Assembly (NCBI RefSeq): GCF_021431925.1
Contig: NZ_CP090371.1
Location: 2,232,001-2,296,000 of the forward strand
DNA length: 64,000 nucleotides
Direction: 5' to 3'
From: Halobaculum sp. CBA1158
GTDB lineage: Archaea; Halobacteriota; Halobacteria; Halobacteriales; Haloferacaceae
The position numbers and the translations under genes were made by a program. Below the pieces are notes generated by a model. That model was not told where the DNA came from. It did not search any database and worked only from the letters and a program-made list of their open reading frames with translations. Positions 1-8,262 of this stretch are shown one piece after another (within the stretch, counting starts at the first letter, position 1; every line of letters begins with the position of its first letter).

Positions 1-316
1 CGACCGTCCGTGCGGGCGCGAGGTGGTCGACCGCGCCGTGGGGAAGCCCGAGGACGAGGACGCTGACCGCCAGCGGGGCGTACCGAACCCACGCCGGTAC
101 CGCGGGGGCGACCCCGAGTACGGCCGCGAGCGCCGCCGCGGCGGCGATCGTGCCCACGGCGACCCACCCGGGGCGACACCCGAGCGCGAGCATGACGCCG
201 CGAACCGGCGAGTCTCCGGCGGCGGAGGCCGTCGGTCGGGCCCTGACGCCGTCGGTCGTCCGGCTGTCGGTCGTCCGGCCGTCGATCGGCTCGCCGCCGT
301 CGACCTCCCCCGTCAT
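1..316 (-). CDS. blh: Brp/Blh family beta-carotene 15,15'-dioxygenase, N-terminal part (runs off window)
   Basis: The ATG at 316 opens a frame that stays open to the window edge, giving about 105 residues of the N-terminus. After an Asp/Gly/Thr-rich leader of about 40 residues comes a hydrophobic segment and the sequence GLPHGAVDHLA, which matches the first histidine motif of the Brp/Blh membrane enzymes that cleave beta-carotene to retinal. It starts 4 nt after the crtY stop, so the two are almost certainly co-transcribed and translationally linked. The leader contains a small duplication (RTTDSRTTDG). A second ATG at 193 would remove the acidic leader. The family call rests on one motif plus strong context: opsin, lycopene cyclase and retinal-forming enzyme in one run. 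The C-terminal histidines are outside the window. Confidence 0.85.
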   Translation of the reverse strand, partial: MTGEVDGGEPIDGRTTDSRTTDGVRARPTASAAGDSPVRGVMLALGCRPGWVAVGTIAAAAALAAVLGVAPAVPAWVRYAPLAVSVLVLGLPHGAVDHLAPARTV

Positions 317-320
317 CGCG

Positions 321-1139
321 TCAGTTCCCCCCGTCGTCGGATCCGAGGGCGGAGCGGCCCGGCAGGGACGGGAGAGACGAAGCGGCTCCGCGGCGGTCGA
401 GCACCCACCGGAACAGCACCAGCCCCTGGACGACGAACAGGTTCGTCACGAGGAAGAACACCGCCTCCTCGACCGGGAGGCCGGCGACGTGGATCCCGGT
501 CGTGTACCGCTCGGAGAGGATCCAGATGCCGTACTCGATCGCGATCCGGTCGACGAGACACAGGTACAGCGCCGGGACGAGCGTCCCGAGGGCGACGAGT
601 CGCCGCCGGGCCCACAGTTGGGGTGCACCGACCGCCCACTGGAGCGCCAACACCGGAGCGGCCCACGCCGCGATCGCCCCGAGGTACAGCGTCGCGTCGG
701 TCCCGAGCGCGAGCCACCCGCCGACGCCGATCGCGGCCGCGAGAGCGACGCCCGCCGCCCGGGACGCGACCGGACGGTCGACCGTCGGCCACGTCGACGG
801 GAGCGACAGGTGCGCGAGCCACAGCGCCGTCAGCCACGGCTGGACCAGGATGAACAGGTACTCGCCGACCGGGGCGTAGCCGACGGTGGCGACCGTCGCG
901 TCGGGGCCGTACCACCACACGCCCCTCGCGATGAGGTAGTTGTCCCACGGGATCGTGTACGCCAGCGCGATCCCGGTGACGATCGCGACGCCGGTCCAGT
1001 AGCGCCGGTCGGCGAGCGACCCGAGGACCTCCTCTCCCTGGATCCGCGTGCGGCTGACGAAGCCGGTGGCGACCAGGAACAGCACGAGCGGGACGAGGAA
1101 CGCGAGGTGGAACTGGAGATACGTGAGGACGGTCGTCAT
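321..1139 (-). CDS. crtY: lycopene beta-cyclase (CrtY, membrane type)
   Basis: A 272-residue integral membrane protein with about seven hydrophobic segments. It has the two-fold repeat of archaeal and actinobacterial lycopene cyclases. The first half carries PWDN (64-67) and PVGE (90-93). The second half carries an IEYGIW segment (about 201-206) and PVEE (222-225). The duplicated P-x-E motifs are typical of the crtYcd-fused family. The enzyme cyclises lycopene to beta-carotene in the membrane, which feeds the downstream blh product and so the bop opsin. The frame extends upstream to 1322, but that part is Arg/Pro-rich junk, and the ATG at 1139 begins the first membrane segment. It sits 248 nt after bop and 4 nt before blh on the same strand. 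Confidence 0.93.
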   Translation of the reverse strand: MTTVLTYLQFHLAFLVPLVLFLVATGFVSRTRIQGEEVLGSLADRRYWTGVAIVTGIALAYTIPWDNYLIARGVWWYGPDATVATVGYAPVGEYLFILVQPWLTALWLAHLSLPSTWPTVDRPVASRAAGVALAAAIGVGGWLALGTDATLYLGAIAAWAAPVLALQWAVGAPQLWARRRLVALGTLVPALYLCLVDRIAIEYGIWILSERYTTGIHVAGLPVEEAVFFLVTNLFVVQGLVLFRWVLDRRGAASSLPSLPGRSALGSDDGGN

Positions 1140-1387
1140 CGGGGGGTGGTGTGTGTCGTCGGTCGGATATCGGTTCGGTCGCGGGTCCCGGGAGCGGTCC
1201 CGAGGCCTGTCGCGACCGGGCGGTCCGGCGGGGTGCGGGCGACGCGGTCGCCCCGCGGGGCGGTTCCTCGCGGGCACGGCGTCGACACCCTCAGCGAGGG
1301 GGTCGAGCGTCGCCGGCGACACCCGTCGGCGGACCGGCCGTCCGCGTCACGCGGGTCGCAAGCGGCGTGGCGAGGCCGCGGCCGAGA

Positions 1388-2134
1388 TCAGTCGGCCGTG
1401 GCGGCGTCGCCAGTCGCGCTGCCCGCGGCGTCGAGCACCTCGCGGCTCGACAGCAGGATGATCCCGAAGCCGACCTTGGCTACGAGGTCGAGGACCATGA
1501 AGCCCGCCGTCTCGATGTTCAGCGAGACGATGCCGAGGCCCTCGGTGCCGACGATCCACCAGACCGGATACACGAGCCAGACCACGACGATCAGCGTGCG
1601 GAGCGTGCTGAACGTCGAAGCGGCGTCGCCGCTGAGCTGGCTGGCCTTCTCTCCGAGGGAGCCGTACAGCATGTACAGCAGCACCAGCAGGAAGCCGGTG
1701 GAGACGCCCCACCACACCAGGCGACGGGCCCCCGCGCCGAGCGCGCCGGGACCGGCCGACAGCGTCGCCACGGCACCCGTGCCGATCATCAGCATGTCGA
1801 GCCCGACGAGCGAGGACAGCTCGTTACGGTTTGCCCCCGCGAGCAGGCCCAAGTCGATGAGCAGCAGCGGTGTGGTGAAGAACCAGTCCGTGTATCGCGC
1901 CCAGTAGATGGGAACCTCTTCGCCGCCGAGTTCCACCATCGTTAGGCCGAACCCGAGTGCCATCGCCAGATAGTTCACGAACGCGATCGCCGTGATGAAT
2001 ATCGTGACGATGTAGAACTCTTGGCGGCGTCTGTCCGTTTCGCCCCAACCCCTGGCGATGAAGTACAACATCCCCAGGAACATTCCGAGCGTCCCGATCC
2101 ACAGCCAAATGCCTTCGCTGCCAGGTTGTGGCAT
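1388..2134 (-). CDS. bop: bacteriorhodopsin, light-driven proton pump (cruxrhodopsin-like)
   Basis: A 248-residue seven-helix retinal protein. The helix C motif is [16 protein letters not shown]83 corresponds to the proton acceptor D85 of Halobacterium bacteriorhodopsin and D94 to the donor D96, so it should pump protons rather than chloride. E198 and E208 match the proton-release glutamates E194 and E204. D216 and the retinal Schiff-base lysine K220 ([10 protein letters not shown]) match D212 and K216. The short N-terminus ([10 protein letters not shown]) and much of the sequence resemble Haloarcula cruxrhodopsins as I recall them. Thr82 replaces the Ala84 of the classical protein. It follows bat by 47 nt and is followed by crtY and blh, which make its chromophore. 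It acts in the cytoplasmic membrane. Confidence 0.97.
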   Translation of the reverse strand: MPQPGSEGIWLWIGTLGMFLGMLYFIARGWGETDRRRQEFYIVTIFITAIAFVNYLAMALGFGLTMVELGGEEVPIYWARYTDWFFTTPLLLIDLGLLAGANRNELSSLVGLDMLMIGTGAVATLSAGPGALGAGARRLVWWGVSTGFLLVLLYMLYGSLGEKASQLSGDAASTFSTLRTLIVVVWLVYPVWWIVGTEGLGIVSLNIETAGFMVLDLVAKVGFGIILLSSREVLDAAGSATGDAATAD

Positions 2135-2181
2135 GATGCATGTGTCCTTTAGGACGTTAAACGGGTAAGTGAACTACACAA
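2135..2181 (-). promoter_or_regulatory. bat-bop intergenic spacer, likely bop promoter
   Basis: This 47-nt spacer is the only room for a separate bop promoter. It is AT-richer than its surroundings. On the minus strand a TTTAA core lies about 22-26 nt before the bop ATG, where a TATA box for a nearly leaderless transcript would lie. Upstream activator sites would have to overlap the end of bat. I cannot assign a Bat-binding site with confidence. Confidence 0.4.
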
Positions 2182-3966
2182 CTAGTTTGGATCTGCGGGA
2201 GCCGTCGGCGATTCTGTCCGGTCGGGATCGACGAACGCACCCACGAGCTTTCGCTGTGCGGCCCGGAGGTGCTGATGGAACGTCGACCGACACACGCCCA
2301 TGGACTCCGCGAGGTCGTCGCCGTCGACGTCGCGGGACCACTCGAAGTAGCCCGTCGTGTACGCGCGCACGAGGGCGGCGCGCTGGCGCTCGGTCAGGTC
2401 GCGCTCGACGGCGGCGACGAACTCCGGCCGGGTCCGACCGCGACGCTCTCGGCGACGGTAGCCGGTCAGCTCGGCCGACTCGAACCGCTCGGTGACGGCC
2501 GCCACCAGCGACTGCGCCAGCGCCTCGCGCGCGACGACGACCGTGACGCGGGCGGTGTCGCCGTCGACCGTTACGGCGTCGAGTTCGCCGCCGTGCTCGG
2601 CGACCAGCGGCCGGAGCGGCGGCGCTTCGATCGACACCTCGACGACCGAGCTCTCGCCGTCCGTCTCGAGTATCGAGTGGACGGCGACCCCGTCGACTCC
2701 CACGGATTCGAGGCTGTCCGCGGTCGAGGCCGACCCGTCGAGCGAGGTCTCGAACAGCATCGACGGCCGAGCGCGGTCGCTGAGGCCGCCGAGATACCGC
2801 ATCGTGCGGCCCGCGTCGCCGGCGAGTTCGACCAGCGGATGGTCACCGATTCCGAACCGCAGTTCGAACGCCCCCTCCTCCTGCAGCGTCCGCCGGCTCT
2901 CGATGGCGTTGATCCCGGTGGCGACCGAGCGTCCCAGCGCCGTCAACACGGCGTGTTCGTCGCTCGCGAAGCCGTCATTGGATCGGGTGTACACCCCGAT
3001 GGCCCCGTACGTCGCGTCGCCGTAGTGGAGCGGGATCGCCGCGATCGCCGTCGCCTCGGTGTCCGCGTCCTCGACCGACGCCGTCCGGACGAAGCGCTCC
3101 TCGAGCGCCGCCGACGCCGCCGCGGAGGTGGGATCGTCGACCGCCTCACCCTCGGTCGCGCTCCCGTCCGTCGCGTCCCCCTCGGTCGGGGCGTTCCCCT
3201 CGGTCGGGGCGTTCCCGACGGGGATCCGGTCACGGTCGCCGTCGCCGTCGGATCCCCCGGTGGCGGCGGTGACGGTCAGTTCCTCCGTCCGGGGATCGTA
3301 CCTGCCGATCCAGGCACCGGCGTACGTCCGCTCGATTCGCTCGACCACGGTCCGTTCGAGCCCCTCCCGCGAGGACGCGCCCGTCACCGCCTCGGTCACG
3401 TCGACGACGACCCCGTCGAGCCGCTGGAGCAGGCGGCGCTGGGCGACGCGCTCGCGCTCGATCCGCCCGGCGCGTTCGGTGGCCGCACGCTCGGCGCGCT
3501 TGCGTCGGGTCACGTCCTGCTGGAAGCCGACGTAGTTGACGACGCGTCCCTCGTCGTCCCGCAGCGGTGCGATGGTGACCTCGTTCCAGAACAGTTCGCC
3601 GTCGCGACGGTAGTTGCGGATCTCGACGGTCGTCGCCTCCCCGTTCCGGATCGCCGTTCGCATGCGCTCGACCGGCTCCTCCCGGGTGGCCTCGCCCTGG
3701 AGGAACCGGCAGTTCCGGCCGACCGCATACTCCGGGGGATATCCCGTGATCCGCTCGAACGCGGCGTTGGCGTACACCAGCGGCATCTCGGGTTCGGTCG
3801 CGTCGGCTATCGTGATGCCGACGGGGGCCTCGTCCATCGCCCGCGTCTTCAGTAGCTCGTCGACCGCCTCCGTGCTCGCCGGGTTCGAGGGGCGCGACGC
3901 CGCCGACTGCGTCGGCTCCGGTGAGTCGGATCCCGCGCTGCCGCGACCGGACCCATGAGATGTCAT
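2182..3966 (-). CDS. bat: Bat-type transcriptional activator of bop with LOV-like PAS, GAF and HTH_10 domains
   Basis: From the ATG at 3966 the protein has 594 residues; an ATG two codons upstream (3972) is equally possible. A PAS domain spans about 44-157 and contains GRNCRFLQG, with the cysteine at about 86. It also has the later NYRRDG, FWN and VGFQ elements, which is the residue set that binds flavin in LOV photoreceptors. A GAF domain follows at about 184-359. It is interrupted by a low-complexity insert with the repeat NAPTEG (about 251-273). The C-terminus (about 519-579) is the HTH_10 domain of the bacterio-opsin activator family (LTERQRAALVRAY, then SMGVCRSTFHQHL). It lies directly upstream of bop on the same strand and should control it. 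Light or redox sensing is inferred. Confidence 0.92.
   Translation of the reverse strand: MTSHGSGRGSAGSDSPEPTQSAASRPSNPASTEAVDELLKTRAMDEAPVGITIADATEPEMPLVYANAAFERITGYPPEYAVGRNCRFLQGEATREEPVERMRTAIRNGEATTVEIRNYRRDGELFWNEVTIAPLRDDEGRVVNYVGFQQDVTRRKRAERAATERAGRIERERVAQRRLLQRLDGVVVDVTEAVTGASSREGLERTVVERIERTYAGAWIGRYDPRTEELTVTAATGGSDGDGDRDRIPVGNAPTEGNAPTEGDATDGSATEGEAVDDPTSAAASAALEERFVRTASVEDADTEATAIAAIPLHYGDATYGAIGVYTRSNDGFASDEHAVLTALGRSVATGINAIESRRTLQEEGAFELRFGIGDHPLVELAGDAGRTMRYLGGLSDRARPSMLFETSLDGSASTADSLESVGVDGVAVHSILETDGESSVVEVSIEAPPLRPLVAEHGGELDAVTVDGDTARVTVVVAREALAQSLVAAVTERFESAELTGYRRRERRGRTRPEFVAAVERDLTERQRAALVRAYTTGYFEWSRDVDGDDLAESMGVCRSTFHQHLRAAQRKLVGAFVDPDRTESPTAPADPN
3178..3217. repeat. 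18-bp tandem repeat inside bat
   Basis: Two full copies and a partial copy of an 18-bp unit read ccctcggtcggggcgttc on the plus strand. They encode the NAPTEG duplication in the linker of the Bat GAF domain. The repeat is in frame, so copy-number slippage would change only linker length. Confidence 0.75.
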
Positions 3967-4147
3967 AGCCATCCAAGGGGACGGAATCATAAAACGACCG
4001 GGGCGAATCCGGCCGACGACTCCGGTCAATCCGACCGCCGTGAGCGTCCGTTTCGGGCGTTTTTGGCGACCGCGAGCGGGCGTTCAGGTGTTCAGCGTCC
4101 GCGAGCGGGCGTGTCGAACGTCGCGATCGGCCGCGACCGGCCGATCT

Positions 4148-5407
4148 TCAGGGCCAGTTGCCGTTGTCCATGAACGCGTTCACCACCCGCTGGATGGCGA
4201 CGACGTACGCGGCCGTTCGGAAGTTCGGCACGTCGAGCGACTCGTAACACTCCGTCAGGTCGTCGAAGGCGTTCACGATGTGACGCTCCAGTTCCTCGTT
4301 GACCTTCTGTTCGCTCCAGTAGAAGCGCTGGCGGTTCTGCACCCACTCGAAGTAGCTGACGGTGACGCCGCCGGCGTTCGCGAGGATGTCCGGGAACACG
4401 TGCACGTCGGCCTCGGTGAGCACGTCGTCGGCGTCGGGGGTGAGGGGGCCATTCGCGGCCTCGACGATCACGTCGGCCCGCACGTCGCGCGCGAGGTCCT
4501 CGTCGATGGCGTTCTCCAGCGCGGCGGGCACGAGCAGGTCCACGTCGAGCGTCAGCAGGTCCTCGTTGGAGAACTCCTCGTCCGCGTCGGGGTATCCCGA
4601 GACGGACCCGGTCTCGTTCTTGTGCGCCTTCACGGCTCGGGTGTCGAGTCCGTCCTCGGCGTACACCGCGCCCGAGGAGTCCGAGACGGCGACGACGTTC
4701 GCGCCCAGGTCGTCGATGAGGTCGGCGGCGACGTGGCCGGCGTTCCCGTAGCCCTGGACGGCGACGCTGGCGTCCGCAACGTCGGTGCCGAGGTAGTCAA
4801 ACGCCTCGCGGGCGGTGAGCATCACAGAGCGGCCCGTCGCCTCGACGCGCCCCTCAGAGCCGCCGGCCTCCAGCGACTTTCCGGTGACGACGCCGGGTTC
4901 GGTCGTGTGCTCCAGCGTCTCGTAGGTGTCCTTGATCCAGTTCATCTCCCGCTGGCCCGTATTCACGTCGGGTGCGGGGATGTCGCGGTCCTCGCCGATC
5001 AGCGGTCTGAGCTCCTCGGCGAACGATCGGGTGACGCGTTCCAGTTCGGCCGCCGAGTACTCCGAGGGGTCGATGACGATCCCGCCCTTGCCGCCGCCGT
5101 AGGGGATGTCGACGACCGCGCACTTGTACACCATCCACCCCGACAGCGCCTTCACCTCGTCGCGCGAGACCCCCGGGTGGTACCGGATCCCCCCCTTGTA
5201 CGGTCCGCGGTCGCCGTTGAACTGCGAGCGGAACGCGCGGAAGCGTTCCAGCGATCCGTCGTCCATATCCACCGAGAGGTTGAGCTCCAGTACCCGTTCG
5301 GGGTTCTTGAGACGCTCGACGACGTCGTCGTCCGTGTCGAGATACGCCGCGGCGTCGTCGATCTGCTCCTGGAGGCTCTCGAAGGGATTTGCCTCGTCAC
5401 CGGACAT
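4148..5407 (-). CDS. gdhA: glutamate dehydrogenase (Glu/Leu/Phe/Val family)
   Basis: A 419-residue hexameric-type glutamate dehydrogenase, the usual archaeal length. It interconverts glutamate and 2-oxoglutarate plus ammonia with NAD(P)H. The substrate domain shows [13 protein letters not shown] and the catalytic-lysine region PYGGGKGGI. The dinucleotide-binding domain shows [15 protein letters not shown]. It is transcribed divergently from a second glutamate dehydrogenase that starts at 5812. This copy has more tryptophan and asparagine in its C-terminus and differs clearly from the other, so the two are paralogues and not a recent duplication. Cofactor preference cannot be read reliably here. 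The ATG at 5407 lies about 34 nt after the predicted transcription start. Confidence 0.95.
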   Translation of the reverse strand: MSGDEANPFESLQEQIDDAAAYLDTDDDVVERLKNPERVLELNLSVDMDDGSLERFRAFRSQFNGDRGPYKGGIRYHPGVSRDEVKALSGWMVYKCAVVDIPYGGGKGGIVIDPSEYSAAELERVTRSFAEELRPLIGEDRDIPAPDVNTGQREMNWIKDTYETLEHTTEPGVVTGKSLEAGGSEGRVEATGRSVMLTAREAFDYLGTDVADASVAVQGYGNAGHVAADLIDDLGANVVAVSDSSGAVYAEDGLDTRAVKAHKNETGSVSGYPDADEEFSNEDLLTLDVDLLVPAALENAIDEDLARDVRADVIVEAANGPLTPDADDVLTEADVHVFPDILANAGGVTVSYFEWVQNRQRFYWSEQKVNEELERHIVNAFDDLTECYESLDVPNFRTAAYVVAIQRVVNAFMDNGNWP

Positions 5408-5445
5408 GCCTGATGCGCCGGCATCACCGCTCTTAATCGCATCGA

Positions 5446-5460
5446 ATCAATACCATTGAT
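5446..5460. promoter_or_regulatory. palindromic candidate operator in the gdh promoter region
   Basis: A perfect inverted repeat, ATCAAT-acc-ATTGAT, in an AT-rich island. On the minus strand a TATA-like TATAAG lies just upstream at about 5466-5471, so the palindrome would fall between the TATA box and the start of transcription of the minus-strand gdhA. This is a typical repressor position. The word ATCAATAC at its left end recurs at 5740-5747, beside the TATA-like element of the divergent gdh gene. Confidence 0.5.
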
Positions 5461-5709
5461 ATTCCTTATAGTGCATTATATATCTGGATCCGCGACCGTC
5501 GCGTCCGGGCGAGCGACCAGTTCCGTGGACCGGGAGATGGCCGATCCGGGACGACGGGGCGTGATCGGTCCGGGGGACGGCGATAGGGGGCGACGACACG
5601 CCGACGGCGGACGACCGCGATCGACGACACGCAGACGGCGGACGACAACGCATCGACGGCGAGCGCCGCCGCTCGGAGCGACGGTCGTGTCGTCGTTCAC
5701 CATGGCGTT
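5461..5709. other. noncoding middle of the divergent gdh intergenic region
   Basis: No convincing gene is present between the two glutamate dehydrogenase promoters. Short frames here have Arg/Ser-rich, noncoding-type composition. The stretch contains the minus-strand TATA element near 5466 and an imperfect 25-bp direct repeat (see the separate entry). Confidence 0.55.
5591..5646. repeat. 25-bp imperfect direct repeat
   Basis: Two copies at 5591-5615 and 5622-5646 differ at one base. The unit begins cgacgacacg and ends ggcggacgac, with a 31-bp offset. It lies between the two divergent gdh promoters and has no coding frame. Confidence 0.65.
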
Positions 5710-5739
5710 GTGATTATATCCCTTAGATCGGTGCATATC

Positions 5740-5752
5740 ATCAATACTATAT
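5740..5752 (+). promoter_or_regulatory. candidate promoter of second gdh with shared motif
   Basis: ATCAATAC (5740-5747) runs directly into the TATA-like CTATAT (5747-5752). This would place transcription start near 5778 and leave a leader of about 35 nt before the ATG at 5812. The same 8-nt word is part of the palindrome in the opposite gdh promoter, which suggests common control. Confidence 0.4.
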
Positions 5753-5811
5753 CGGTCAACGGTCGAGGCGTCGGTATCGACCCCGCCGAATGCGGCGGGC
5801 GACACACAATC

Positions 5812-7128
5812 ATGTCTACCGGAACCGCAGACTCCGCCGAGAAGCGCGCGAACTCCGAGCAACAGCAGGAGCCGGAAACAGCGTTGGAGACGGCGCGGCG
5901 ACAGTTGGAGCACGCCGCGGCGCACCTCGACGTGGACTCGGGCGTTATCAAGCGTCTCAAGCACCCGACGACGGTTCATCGGGTCGCGGTTCCGCTGGAG
6001 CGCGACGACGGCTCAGTCGAGGTGTTCACGGGCTACCGTGCCCAACACGACGACGTCCGCGGGCCGTACAAGGGCGGCCTCCGGTTCCACCCCGACGTGA
6101 GCGAGGAGGAGTGCGTCGGACTGTCGATGTGGATGACCTGGAAGTGCGCCGTGATGGATCTGCCCTTCGGCGGCGGGAAGGGCGGCGTCGTCGTGAACCC
6201 GAAGGAGCTGTCGACCGACGAGAAAGAGCGACTCACCCGGCGGTTCGCCGAGGAACTGCGAAAGTTCGTCGGCCCCAAGAAGGACATCCCCGCGCCCGAC
6301 ATGGGAACGGACGCCCAGACGATGGCGTGGTTCATGGACGCGTACTCGATGCAGGAGGGCGAGACGATTCCGGGCGTCGTCACGGGCAAGCCTCCGGTCG
6401 TCGGCGGCTCCGAGGGCCGCGAGGAGGCTCCCGGTCGCTCGGTCGCGATCGTCACGCGCGAGGCGGCGGAGTACTACGACTACGACCTCGACGGCCTCAC
6501 CGTCGCCGTCCAGGGGTACGGCTCGGTCGGCGCGAACGCGGCGCGCCTGCTCGACGACTGGGGCGCGGACGTGGTCGCCGTCTCCGACACCGGGGGCGCG
6601 GTTCACGACCCCACGGGGCTCGACACCCACGCGATCCCGAGCTTCGCCGAGGAGCCGAACGCCGTGACCGACCGCGCCGACGAGGTCGACGGGGTCGACC
6701 TGCTCGACGACGGGAGCGACATCCTCGAACTCGACGTGGACGTGCTTATCCCGGCGGCCGTCGGCAACGTCATCACCGTCGACAACGCGAACGACGTGCG
6801 CGCCGACGTCGTCGTCGAGGGGGCGAACGGCCCGACGACCTCTGCCGCCGACGGGATCCTCGCCGAGCGCGGCGTCCACGTCATCCCGGACATCCTCGCG
6901 AACGCCGGCGGCGTCACCGTCAGCTACTTCGAGTGGCTTCAGGACATCAACCGCCGCACGTGGACGCTGGAGCAGGTCCACTCCGAGTTGGAGTCGGAGA
7001 TGCTCTCGGCGTGGAACGACGTGCGCGCGGAGGTCGAGGCGAAGGAGATAACCTGGCGCGACGCGGCGTACGTCGTCGCGCTCGACCGCATCGCGGACGC
7101 GAAGAGCGTCCGCGGCCTGTGGCCCTGA
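5812..7128 (+). CDS. gdhB: glutamate dehydrogenase, second paralogue
   Basis: A 438-residue enzyme of the same family as the divergent gene at 4148. It has [13 protein letters not shown] and [10 protein letters not shown] in the substrate domain and [15 protein letters not shown] in the dinucleotide domain. The N-terminus carries an acidic, Gln-rich extension of about 20 residues. An in-frame ATG at 5710 lies upstream of the probable promoter, so 5812 is preferred. It is followed by a convergent CitE-like lyase and a MaoC hydratase. Glutamate supply is part of the haloarchaeal methylaspartate cycle, so this copy may serve acetyl-CoA assimilation, with the other serving nitrogen metabolism. 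That split is inference. Confidence 0.95.
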   Translation: MSTGTADSAEKRANSEQQQEPETALETARRQLEHAAAHLDVDSGVIKRLKHPTTVHRVAVPLERDDGSVEVFTGYRAQHDDVRGPYKGGLRFHPDVSEEECVGLSMWMTWKCAVMDLPFGGGKGGVVVNPKELSTDEKERLTRRFAEELRKFVGPKKDIPAPDMGTDAQTMAWFMDAYSMQEGETIPGVVTGKPPVVGGSEGREEAPGRSVAIVTREAAEYYDYDLDGLTVAVQGYGSVGANAARLLDDWGADVVAVSDTGGAVHDPTGLDTHAIPSFAEEPNAVTDRADEVDGVDLLDDGSDILELDVDVLIPAAVGNVITVDNANDVRADVVVEGANGPTTSAADGILAERGVHVIPDILANAGGVTVSYFEWLQDINRRTWTLEQVHSELESEMLSAWNDVRAEVEAKEITWRDAAYVVALDRIADAKSVRGLWP

Positions 7129-7171
7129 CGCGGTAGCGACGCGCAGAGCGACCGGGATCGACCGCCGACCC

Positions 7172-8038
7172 TCACTCGTCCGCCCCGTCCTCCCACACGC
7201 CCGCCAGCCGCGCGTACTCGCGGATTCGCTCGGCCTGCGCGACCAGCGGCGCGTCGATCATCTCGCCGTCGACCTCGAAGACCCCCCGATCCGCTGCGGC
7301 GGCGTCCTCGCGGGCGGCGAGCACTCGCCGAGCCCACGCGATCTCGTCGTCTTCGGGAGTGAACGCGTCGTTGATCACGGGCACCTGCGACGGGTGGATC
7401 GCCATCTTTCCGTCGTAGCCGAGCGTCGCCGCGAACCGCGTCTCCTCGGCGAGCCCCGACCCGTCACCGAAATCGGTGTACACGGTGTCGATCGCGTCGA
7501 CGCCGGCGGCCGCGGCCGCGGCGACGACCGTCTCGCGGGCGTACAACACCTCCGTCCCCTCGTCGGTCCGAGTCGCCCCCAGGTCCGCCGCGAGGTCCTC
7601 CGCGCCGAAGGCGACGGCGTCGGTCGGGCCCGCGTCGGCGACGGACTCGGCGTTGAGCACCCCGCGCGCCGTCTCGATCAGCGCGATCACCGGGACCGCG
7701 CGGCCGTGCTCGCGGAGTTGAGTTCCGAGGTGTTCGACCGCGTCGCCCGACTCCGCCTTCGGAAGCATCACCGCGTCGAAGGCCGCATCCCCCTGGTCGG
7801 CGAGCACCCCGAGGTCGCGATACGTCTCGGTCCCGGTAACGCGGACGCACACCTCCGCGGCGGGATCGAAGTCGGGGTCGGCGAGCACGTCGCGGACGGC
7901 CGCCCGCGCCTCCGCCTTGCGGCCGGGGGCGACCGCGTCCTCGAGGTCGAAGACGATCGTGTCCGCGCCGGTTCCGGAGGCCTTCCGCATCAGCTCGGGC
8001 CGGTCGCCCGGCGAGAACATGACGCTGCGTCTGGGCAT
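7172..8038 (-). CDS. CitE/HpcH-HpaI family CoA lyase (beta-methylmalyl-CoA lyase or malyl-CoA thioesterase type)
   Basis: A 288-residue TIM-barrel protein of the citrate lyase beta/CitE-like family. Motifs are RRSVMFSPGD at the N-terminus, VFDLEDAV (metal and substrate binding), ALIETARGV, and FGAEDLAADLGA. GYDGKMAIHPSQ near the C-terminus is characteristic of the family. Members of this family in Haloarcula act as beta-methylmalyl-CoA lyase or malyl-CoA thioesterase in the methylaspartate cycle. The divergent MaoC-type hydratase at 8263 and a glutamate dehydrogenase next door fit that pathway. No glutamate mutase or methylaspartate ammonia-lyase is in the window, so the role stays inferred. 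The frame extends upstream to 8143 through a tandem repeat; the ATG at 8038 begins the conserved region. Confidence 0.85.
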   Translation of the reverse strand: MPRRSVMFSPGDRPELMRKASGTGADTIVFDLEDAVAPGRKAEARAAVRDVLADPDFDPAAEVCVRVTGTETYRDLGVLADQGDAAFDAVMLPKAESGDAVEHLGTQLREHGRAVPVIALIETARGVLNAESVADAGPTDAVAFGAEDLAADLGATRTDEGTEVLYARETVVAAAAAAGVDAIDTVYTDFGDGSGLAEETRFAATLGYDGKMAIHPSQVPVINDAFTPEDDEIAWARRVLAAREDAAAADRGVFEVDGEMIDAPLVAQAERIREYARLAGVWEDGADE

Positions 8039-8093
8039 GGCTCGAGGTTCGTTCGACTGGCGTATCAATCCAGCCGACTCCCCGCCGACGGTC

Positions 8094-8165
8094 ACCCGCG
8101 GTGTGGACGCGGTCGCTACCCGCGGTGTGGACGCGGTCGCCACTCACGGTGTGGAGGCGGTCGAC
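8094..8165. repeat. three tandem 24-bp units between citE-like and maoC-like genes
   Basis: Units at 8094-8117, 8118-8141 and 8142-8165 follow the pattern acccgcggtgtggacgcggt plus four bases. The first two are almost identical and the third has diverged. They lie in the divergent promoter region. Confidence 0.8.
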
Positions 8166-8180
8166 CCGTCGCGACGGGTC
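8163..8180. repeat. 18-bp perfect palindrome
   Basis: GACCCGTCG is followed immediately by CGACGGGTC with no spacer. It lies just after the tandem repeat and about 80 nt before the maoC start. It could be a protein-binding site, though GC-rich palindromes also arise by chance in such DNA. Confidence 0.5.
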
Positions 8181-8262
8181 GGACGGTCGCCCCCGACGGA
8201 CCCGTCGATCCCGCCGCGGCGCTTCCCGTACGGTTTTCATCGACCCCGGCTACGGTCGACCC

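Noticed and set aside
4040-5413. A long plus-strand frame of about 457 codons opposite gdhA
   Set aside because: Antisense shadow of the glutamate dehydrogenase gene; no motif and Val/Arg/His-rich composition.
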